DNA from: Candidatus Saccharibacteria bacterium UBA2952
GTDB lineage: Bacteria > Patescibacteriota > Saccharimonadia > Saccharimonadales > Saccharimonadaceae
Direction: 5' to 3'
Length of the DNA: 64,000 nt
Assembly (NCBI GenBank): GCA_002348605.1
Contig: DEBQ01000002.1
Location: forward strand, 62,001-126,000
The notes below the pieces were generated by a model that worked only from the letters and a program-made list of their open reading frames with translations, was not told where the DNA came from and did not search any database. Shown here one piece after another: positions 58,955-64,000 of this stretch. The position numbers and the translations under genes are program-made. Position 1 is the stretch's first letter. Each line of letters starts with the position of its first letter.

Positions 58955-59614
58955 ATGACGAATTACCGCGCCCGGCGGACCATACTAGTGGTAGGTTTAC
59001 TGCTTCTTTGCGGAGTGCCGCTCGCCGGAGCGTCACTCGAATTGCCAACTCTTGAAGAAGTCATTGGGCAGCCAGCCGCGCCTGTTACGGGGGATCTGGC
59101 TACCCTACCAGTCAAAGGCCGAGCACCAAAGACGGGCTACGCGCGGTCACAGTTTGGCAATGGCTGGGATACATCACTCGGCTGCGATACAAGAAATATC
59201 ATACTGGAACGTGATTTGAAGAATATCGTGCGCGACGAATCGTGCCGCGTTCTCAGCGGCGTCCTCAACGATCCGTACACGGGTAAGCAGATTCATTTTA
59301 TACGTGGCGAAACAACAAGTGATGACGTGCAAATCGACCACGTAGTGGCACTCTCGAACGCTTGGCAGACGGGCGCCCAACAGTTGACATATGAAAAGCG
59401 GGTCGCGTTGGCGAACGACCCGCTCAATCTGCTTGCAGTTGACGGCAGGGCAAATGAAAACAAGTCGGATGGTGACGCAGCCACCTGGTTACCACCGAAC
59501 AAGCCATTCCGCTGTCAGTACATCAAGCGCCAAATTGCGGTGAAACTGAGGTACAGCTTGTGGGTTACGTCAGCCGAAAGGACTGCAATGGCGACGATTC
59601 TACAAAAATGCTAG
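58955..59614 (+). CDS. Secreted HNH nuclease (DUF1524/GmrSD C-terminal type)
   Basis: Exported endonuclease of 219 residues. Signal segment at about 9-27, then a DUF1524 HNH domain (YARSQFGNGWD, VLSGVLNDPYTGKQ, VQIDHVVALSNAWQTGA with catalytic His, NDPLNLLAVDGRANENKSD). Two Cys pairs could be disulfide-bonded outside. ATG 58955 is 8 nt after the -10 box; the 58931 start is upstream of the predicted transcript. Secreted DUF1524 nucleases suit an organism that takes nucleotides from outside. Its TAG shares CTAG with the convergent gene. Confidence 0.88.
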   Translation: MTNYRARRTILVVGLLLLCGVPLAGASLELPTLEEVIGQPAAPVTGDLATLPVKGRAPKTGYARSQFGNGWDTSLGCDTRNIILERDLKNIVRDESCRVLSGVLNDPYTGKQIHFIRGETTSDDVQIDHVVALSNAWQTGAQQLTYEKRVALANDPLNLLAVDGRANENKSDGDAATWLPPNKPFRCQYIKRQIAVKLRYSLWVTSAERTAMATILQKC

Positions 59615-60117
59615 TGGCAGACTAAGCCAATATTCAGTACGGTCGCAAGGCACATCGGATCGTTAGTAGCTGGTTTGGCAGGAGGCTTGCTGTCTGAACC
59701 AGAAGGCTGCGATGAAGAAGGAGAAGACGCGCCGCTACCGTTAGTTTGAGTGGAAGTTTGTGTCGTGGTCTGACCGGACGTGGTACCCGATGATGATGAC
59801 GTGACCTGGCCGTTTGAGGTGCTTGATACTGAGCGGTTAGGCGTCGAAGCAGTCGTGCTCGTTCCTGCTCCAGCACTTGCTTTCACTTCGCCTTTGGAGT
59901 TTCCGGATTCCGATGAGGATTCGGATGAACTGGCATTAATTGGAATCAATGAAGAAGCACGATCACTTGAAACAGAGAGGACCGATTGCTGCGTCGACGT
60001 GTCGGGCGGATTGACCGCCCGTATGACGCCGACCGTCATGACAAAACCGGTAAGTACCGACATCGTGCTCAAAAACAACTTATTCTTATAGATGGGCACG
60101 CGTTCAATTGCTAACAT
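59611..60117 (-). CDS. Anchored Ser/Thr-rich surface protein
   Basis: A 168-residue protein with a transmembrane helix (about 16-34), then about 110 residues of Ser, Thr, Gly and Gln in low-complexity order, and a short hydrophobic, Cys-bearing end (MCLATVLNIGLVC). Likely an exterior stalk or glycosylated spacer. GAGGAGG precedes the ATG. No enzyme domain visible. It lies between the secreted nuclease and nusA. Confidence 0.75.
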   Translation of the reverse strand: MLAIERVPIYKNKLFLSTMSVLTGFVMTVGVIRAVNPPDTSTQQSVLSVSSDRASSLIPINASSSESSSESGNSKGEVKASAGAGTSTTASTPNRSVSSTSNGQVTSSSSGTTSGQTTTQTSTQTNGSGASSPSSSQPSGSDSKPPAKPATNDPMCLATVLNIGLVCH

Positions 60118-60189
60118 ATATTAATCCTCCTCATCTGTTACCGATTATCCCTGGATATGGATTATTTTTCTGTAAGATTATTCACACGC

Positions 60190-60218
60190 TTGCAACCGAC
60201 AATTCAAAACGTTATAAT
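60190..60218 (+). promoter_or_regulatory. nusA promoter
   Basis: TTGCAA (60190-60195) and TATAAT (60213-60218) with a 17-bp spacer; predicted start near 60225. Confidence 0.75.
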
Positions 60219-60229
60219 AGCTACAGTAC

Positions 60230-60255
60230 ATTCCGGCCGGCAGGTCGGAATTTTT
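60230..60255 (+). terminator. Attenuator-like hairpin in nusA leader
   Basis: 9-bp stem ATTCCGGCC/GGTCGGAAT (one G-T pair) with GGCA loop and five T, placed about 5 nt after the predicted transcription start and 25 nt before the nusA ATG. It has the form of a rho-independent terminator inside the leader. Confidence 0.7.
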
Positions 60256-60279
60256 AGTAGAAGAACCGAAAGGAATTAC

Positions 60280-61398
60280 ATGGAAGACTTGAACATAAAA
60301 CAGCTGACACTGGCCGTACGGACCATCGCCGAAGAAAAGAACTTGCCCGAAGATACCGTCATGGACGTCATTGAGCAGGCTATCGCCGCCGCCTGGCGTC
60401 GTGATAACGGTGAACGTGACCAGGACGTTCGCGCCGAACTCAATGTCAACGACGGAACGGCTAAGGTATATGTCCGCTGGACAGTCGTCGAAACCGTCGA
60501 GAACCCTGCCGCTGAACTGACTGTTGAAGAAGCCCAGGAAAAAAAGAAGGGTGCCGTCGAAGGTGATGTGATTGAAGAGTCACATGAAGTTACATCATTC
60601 GGCCGGGTTGCTGCCCAGACAGCCAAGCAGGTTGTTCTGCAGCGTCTACGCGAGGCCGAGCGCGAAGTCGTACTTGAAGAATACGAAGACAAGATTGGCA
60701 CCATCGTGACCGGTGTGGTCCAGCGTGTCGAACCACGCGTCGTCCGCGTTGAACTGGGCAAAGCAGTTGGAATTATTCCGCAGAGCGAGCAGATTCAAGG
60801 CGAGTTCTACAGCATTGGTTCACGTATCAAGGTGTTTATTAAAGATATAGAACGCGACAATCGTGGTCCTCAGCTTATTTTGTCCCGTGCTAACGAAGCC
60901 TTCGTTGACTTCCTTTTCCGCCAAGAAGTGCCCGAAATGGAAAGCGGTGCCGTTGAGATTAAAGCGATTGCCCGGGAAGCTGGACGTCGTACCAAGCTGG
61001 CCGTTTACTCGAGCGTTCCGGGTGTTGACCCTGTTGGAACGTTCGTCGGGGGGCATGGCACGCGTGTCCAGGCAGTTATGAACGAGGTCGGCGACCAGGA
61101 AAAGATCGACATCATTCCGTACAGTGATGATCCAGAAGAATTCATCCGTAGCGCACTCGGTCCGGCCGAAGTTGCCCGAGTTGAAATCGACAAGGAAGCG
61201 AAGCGCGCCAAGGTCTTTGTGGCCGAAGATCAGCAGTCAATCGCAATCGGCCGTGCTGGCCAGAATGTCCGTCTGGCAAGTAAGCTCACCGGGTTCGAAC
61301 TCGACATCGAAACGGCAACCAAGAAGCCTGAAGCGAAAGCGCCAAAGAAGAATATTGAAGACAGCCTGCTTGACGCGCTGAACGAATCAGCAGAATAA
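60280..61398 (+). CDS. nusA: Transcription factor NusA
   Basis: RNA polymerase-associated protein controlling pausing, termination and antitermination, 372 residues. N-terminal domain (about 1-130), S1 domain (TIVTGVVQRVEPRVVRVELGKAVGIIP), then KH1 and KH2 (GVDPVGTFVGGHGTRVQAV, QSIAIGRAGQNVRLASKLTG). It lacks the acidic C-terminal repeats of enterobacterial NusA, as in Gram-positives. ATG 60280 follows AAAGGA; an upstream in-frame extension to 60157 passes through the promoter and hairpin and is rejected. Confidence 0.97.
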   Translation: MEDLNIKQLTLAVRTIAEEKNLPEDTVMDVIEQAIAAAWRRDNGERDQDVRAELNVNDGTAKVYVRWTVVETVENPAAELTVEEAQEKKKGAVEGDVIEESHEVTSFGRVAAQTAKQVVLQRLREAEREVVLEEYEDKIGTIVTGVVQRVEPRVVRVELGKAVGIIPQSEQIQGEFYSIGSRIKVFIKDIERDNRGPQLILSRANEAFVDFLFRQEVPEMESGAVEIKAIAREAGRRTKLAVYSSVPGVDPVGTFVGGHGTRVQAVMNEVGDQEKIDIIPYSDDPEEFIRSALGPAEVARVEIDKEAKRAKVFVAEDQQSIAIGRAGQNVRLASKLTGFELDIETATKKPEAKAPKKNIEDSLLDALNESAE

Positions 61399-61415
61399 TT
61401 GGATATCAAACAAAA

Positions 61416-61442
61416 CTAGCACTCGCATTGATCGAGTGCTAG
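61416..61442. promoter_or_regulatory. CIRCE-like operator before clpC
   Basis: CTAGCACTC-N9-GAGTGCTAG, eight of nine bases per half identical to the known HrcA-binding CIRCE (TTAGCACTC-N9-GAGTGCTAA). The -35 box TTGATC (61428-61433) is in its spacer and TATACT (61451-61456) lies 17 bp on, so HrcA binding would block the promoter. The T-run after it (61443-61447) may let the same hairpin end nusA transcription. Confidence 0.85.
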
Positions 61443-61456
61443 TTTTTATGTATACT
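61428..61456 (+). promoter_or_regulatory. clpC promoter
   Basis: TTGATC and TATACT with a 17-bp spacer, overlapping the CIRCE-like operator; predicted start near 61463, leader about 68 nt. Confidence 0.7.
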
Positions 61457-61530
61457 AAGTATAGTGATGCGTAAAGCTAAAGATTTGATACCGCTTGCGC
61501 ATACTGATTAGGAGGACGATAATAAGTATT

Positions 61531-64000
61531 ATGGCAGATGATTTCGCAGAATTCGTGTCACGCTTGACTGATAACGCCAAGACAAGCTTGCAGCACGCCA
61601 ACGCCATTGCGCGGGGGTATGGAAGTGCGTATATAGGCACGGAGCATTTGTTACTCGGAGTGCTGGCGCAAGGCTCAAGCGTCGGTGCAAAATTACTCGC
61701 AGATGCCCATGTTACCCTGGAACGCGCCGAACTTGCCCTCAACCTAAGCCCACGTAATATCGTTATCAGTACTGGTGCCTTGTCCCTAAGCGAAACGGCG
61801 AAATTGACGCTTAAGATGGGTTGGGAAATAGCCCAAGAATTCCACCAGGACCACCTTGGGACGGAACATATCCTTTATAGTATCTTGAACCAAAAAAGCG
61901 CACGTGCGTCAACGCTACTTCGTGAAATGAACGTGGATATTTCAGAGCTGCGTGCCGAGCTAGAAGATTTCTTTGACCGCCAACACAACGCCTTCCACGA
62001 CGGAGAATCCGCCGTTATTGACGCGCCAAAGCGCACAAAGCGTGGTGGAGCACTTGAGACATTCGGCACCGACTTAACCGCCCGGGCACGTGAGGGTAAG
62101 CTCGACCCGGTTATTGGCCGTGACGCGCAGACCGAGCGTCTTATTACCGTCTTAAGCCGTCGGACGAAGAATAATCCAGTACTTATAGGTGAACCTGGTG
62201 TCGGAAAGACGGCAATCGTCGAAGGCCTGGCGCAGCGGATTGCTCGTGAAGACGTACCTGACCACCTGCTCGATCAGCGCGTTATCCAGCTCGACCTGGC
62301 GGGTATGATTGCTGGTACGAAATACCGGGGTGAGTTTGAGGAACGCCTGAAAAAAGTAGTTTCTGAACTGACTGAAGCGAACAATATTATCGTGTTTATA
62401 GATGAGCTACACCTGCTGGTAGGCGCCGGTGCCGCCGAAGGTGCGCTTGACGCCGCCAATATGCTAAAACCAGCACTCGCACGCGGTGAACTGCATATGA
62501 TCGGCGCAACCACCGTCGATGAATACCGTAAACATATTGAAAAAGATAGCGCGCTGGAACGCCGATTCCAAGCGATTATAGTTCCCGAGCCGTCACTTAA
62601 AGACACGGTTGCAATTGTGAAAGGCCTGAAGAGCTACTACGAACGTCACCATGGAGTAACCATTAGTGATGAAGTAATTGAAACGACTGTTTATCTTGCC
62701 GACCGCTACGTATCGGAACGATACATGCCAGACAAAGCAATAGACGTGATCGATGAAGCGGCGGCACTGACACGAGTAGAGAAGTCGGGCCGTCCGAGTA
62801 AACGACGCGACTACATGCGTCAACTAAAAAACCTGAACGAAAAGATGGATGAGGCTGTCGCAGCCGAAGACTACGAACGGGCCGCCCTTTATAAAACACG
62901 GTCGGTACAGATTAATGAAAAATTAGAAGAGTTGAAAGAACGGTACGAAAATAAGACACCTGTTATTCTAACCGAAGACCACGTCGCCCAAGCGGTTTCC
63001 GTCATGACCGGCGTACCTGTTAAGCGTTTGCAGAAATCTGAAGCTAACGTGCTGCGCACATTAGAAAAGCACCTGGCGAAATATATTATCGGCCAGCAAG
63101 AAGCCGTCGAAAAAGTCGCACGTGCCGTCAGGCGTTCACGAAGTGGCGTCGCTAGTTCCCGGCGCCCAATCGGTTCGTTCGTATTCATGGGACCGACAGG
63201 TGTAGGAAAGACAGAGCTAGCCCGTGTACTCGCACGTGAGGTATTTGGTAGCGACGACGCACTTATAAAGATTGATATGAGTGAATTCGGCGAACGTCAC
63301 AATACGTCACGGCTGCTCGGGGCGCCCGCCGGGTATATTGGCTATGACGATGACGGGCAATTAACGGACAAAATTCGCCGCCAACCATACAGCGTGGTGC
63401 TGTTTGATGAAATCGAAAAGGCCCATCCGGATGTGTTCCAGTTGCTGCTGCAGCTGCTTGAAGACGGATCGCTCACCGATGCCAAGGGGCGCCGTGTTGA
63501 TTTCTCTAATACCATCGTCATCCTAACCAGTAACGTCGGTGCCGAAGCCATGCAAAAGGAAGCTTCGCTTGGATTCCATGCCACCAGCCGCAAAGCAGCA
63601 AGTGCCATGGAAGATGAACATGCAGCTAATGCAGAACTGGCCGAAGCAAGCCTGAAAAAGATAATGCGTCCCGAGCTTATCAACCGGTTCGACGCTTTGG
63701 TTACGTTCCGCGCCCTGACGCGGCAAGAAGTCGGTAAAATCTTCAATCTGCTTATTGGTGAACTTGATGAGCGGCTCAGTTCAAAGGGCATACACCTTGT
63801 CGTTACACCAGCCGCGAAGCGTTTGATTATTGAAAAGGGATACGACGAAAAATTTGGTGCGCGGCCACTCAGGCGAGCTATTCAAGATGAGCTTGAGCAT
63901 GCGATCGCCGATGGTATCTTATCGGGTGAATTTGAAAAGGGTACGGTTTTGACCGCCACGGCCGATAAGGGTAAAATAGCGGTACATGTCACAAACGAAG
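61531..64000 (+). CDS. clpC: ClpC-type AAA+ chaperone/unfoldase, 3' partial
   Basis: Protein-unfolding ATPase that feeds the ClpP protease. The visible 823 residues hold the Clp-N double repeat (about 1-150, TEHLLLGVLAQG and TEHILYSIL), AAA module one (GEPGVGKTAIVEG, IDELHLLVGAG), a UVR-like middle segment (MDEAVAAEDYERAALYKTRS) and AAA module two (GPTGVGKTELARV, LLQLLEDGSLTDAKG). The middle segment marks ClpC rather than ClpB. The frame is still open at the window end, probably close to the stop. AGGAGG lies 15 nt before ATG 61531, longer than usual. The CIRCE-like operator indicates HrcA heat-shock control. Confidence 0.95.
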   Translation, partial: MADDFAEFVSRLTDNAKTSLQHANAIARGYGSAYIGTEHLLLGVLAQGSSVGAKLLADAHVTLERAELALNLSPRNIVISTGALSLSETAKLTLKMGWEIAQEFHQDHLGTEHILYSILNQKSARASTLLREMNVDISELRAELEDFFDRQHNAFHDGESAVIDAPKRTKRGGALETFGTDLTARAREGKLDPVIGRDAQTERLITVLSRRTKNNPVLIGEPGVGKTAIVEGLAQRIAREDVPDHLLDQRVIQLDLAGMIAGTKYRGEFEERLKKVVSELTEANNIIVFIDELHLLVGAGAAEGALDAANMLKPALARGELHMIGATTVDEYRKHIEKDSALERRFQAIIVPEPSLKDTVAIVKGLKSYYERHHGVTISDEVIETTVYLADRYVSERYMPDKAIDVIDEAAALTRVEKSGRPSKRRDYMRQLKNLNEKMDEAVAAEDYERAALYKTRSVQINEKLEELKERYENKTPVILTEDHVAQAVSVMTGVPVKRLQKSEANVLRTLEKHLAKYIIGQQEAVEKVARAVRRSRSGVASSRRPIGSFVFMGPTGVGKTELARVLAREVFGSDDALIKIDMSEFGERHNTSRLLGAPAGYIGYDDDGQLTDKIRRQPYSVVLFDEIEKAHPDVFQLLLQLLEDGSLTDAKGRRVDFSNTIVILTSNVGAEAMQKEASLGFHATSRKAASAMEDEHAANAELAEASLKKIMRPELINRFDALVTFRALTRQEVGKIFNLLIGELDERLSSKGIHLVVTPAAKRLIIEKGYDEKFGARPLRRAIQDELEHAIADGILSGEFEKGTVLTATADKGKIAVHVTNE

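Noticed and set aside
60157..60279. 41-codon N-terminal extension of NusA
   Set aside because: It crosses the promoter and leader hairpin and has no family counterpart.
1..64000. CRISPR array, rRNA and tRNA genes
   Set aside because: No regularly spaced direct repeats and no cloverleaf or rRNA sequence were found on reading the gene-free stretches; a dedicated tRNA scan could still find one I missed.

Overview
The window looks like a chromosomal segment of a small-genome member of the Candidate Phyla Radiation (Patescibacteria), most probably a Saccharibacterium (TM7). This is an inference from gene content and layout; no rRNA gene is present to confirm it. The signs are very tight packing, a transketolase split into two genes, a non-oxidative pentose phosphate cluster with PfkB-type kinases, an RNase HII-YraN fusion, GatCAB, LysM/CHAP wall enzymes, and about twenty genes whose start codon lies only 6-10 nt after a -10 box (predicted leaderless mRNAs). 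Base composition is moderate, with one clear GC-rich exception at 31.4-31.9 kb.

Layout. 1-2.5 kb: the end of a DsbA-like oxidoreductase, then a coupled metal-efflux operon (CmtR-like ArsR sensor and two CDF exporters). 2.6-3.8 kb: an anchored LysM-CHAP peptidoglycan hydrolase. 4.3-6.2 kb: an orphan phage DNA-packaging module (terminase small and large subunits) with a large inverted repeat upstream. 6.8-13.4 kb: a copper-handling island with a CsoR/RcnR-type repressor and its palindromic operator, a CPH-type (CopB-like) P-type ATPase, a YHS-ferredoxin reductase fusion, a small exported protein, three DUF305 proteins, a DUF3105 protein and an anchored cytochrome b5-like protein. 13.4-16.7 kb: a loose region with microproteins, gene fragments, unknown membrane or secreted proteins, and a CRP/FNR regulator broken by three lesions.

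16.8-30.3 kb is mostly conserved: a VIT-like transporter, PAP2 phosphatase, RmuC, aquaporin with a basic N-terminal tail, PheS/PheT with a wall-associated protein between them, FKBP isomerase, thioredoxin reductase, phospholipase D-like enzyme, pyrophosphatase, NUDIX hydrolase and a RelA/SpoT homologue. 30.4-38.4 kb is central carbon metabolism (GAPDH, RpiB, Rpe, split transketolase, class II aldolase, two PfkB kinases), interrupted by a GC-rich membrane-protein cassette with its own consensus promoter. 38.4-51.4 kb holds a LOG-family enzyme, UvrB, GatC-GatA-(unknown)-GatB, GalU, small envelope proteins and DnaE.

51.4-64 kb: a SpoU methyltransferase flanked by inverted repeats, a row of hairpins before a type IV pilus ATPase, malic enzyme, L19 with a long charged tail, the RNase HII-YraN fusion, an M1 aminopeptidase and a secreted HNH nuclease sharing one symmetrical promoter, NusA behind an attenuator-like hairpin, and a ClpC-type ATPase (cut by the window end) controlled by a CIRCE-like operator.

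The genes fit a fermentative, surface-attached lifestyle: sugar phosphates are interconverted without a canonical phosphofructokinase in this window, wall hydrolases, a secreted nuclease and pili are available for scavenging from or contact with another cell, and metal stress is handled by two separate systems. The most unusual items are the copper and electron-transfer island, the GC-rich cassette, the leaderless promoter architecture, an unannotated 28-residue basic protein, and the sets of inverted repeats near 51.4-52.1 kb.
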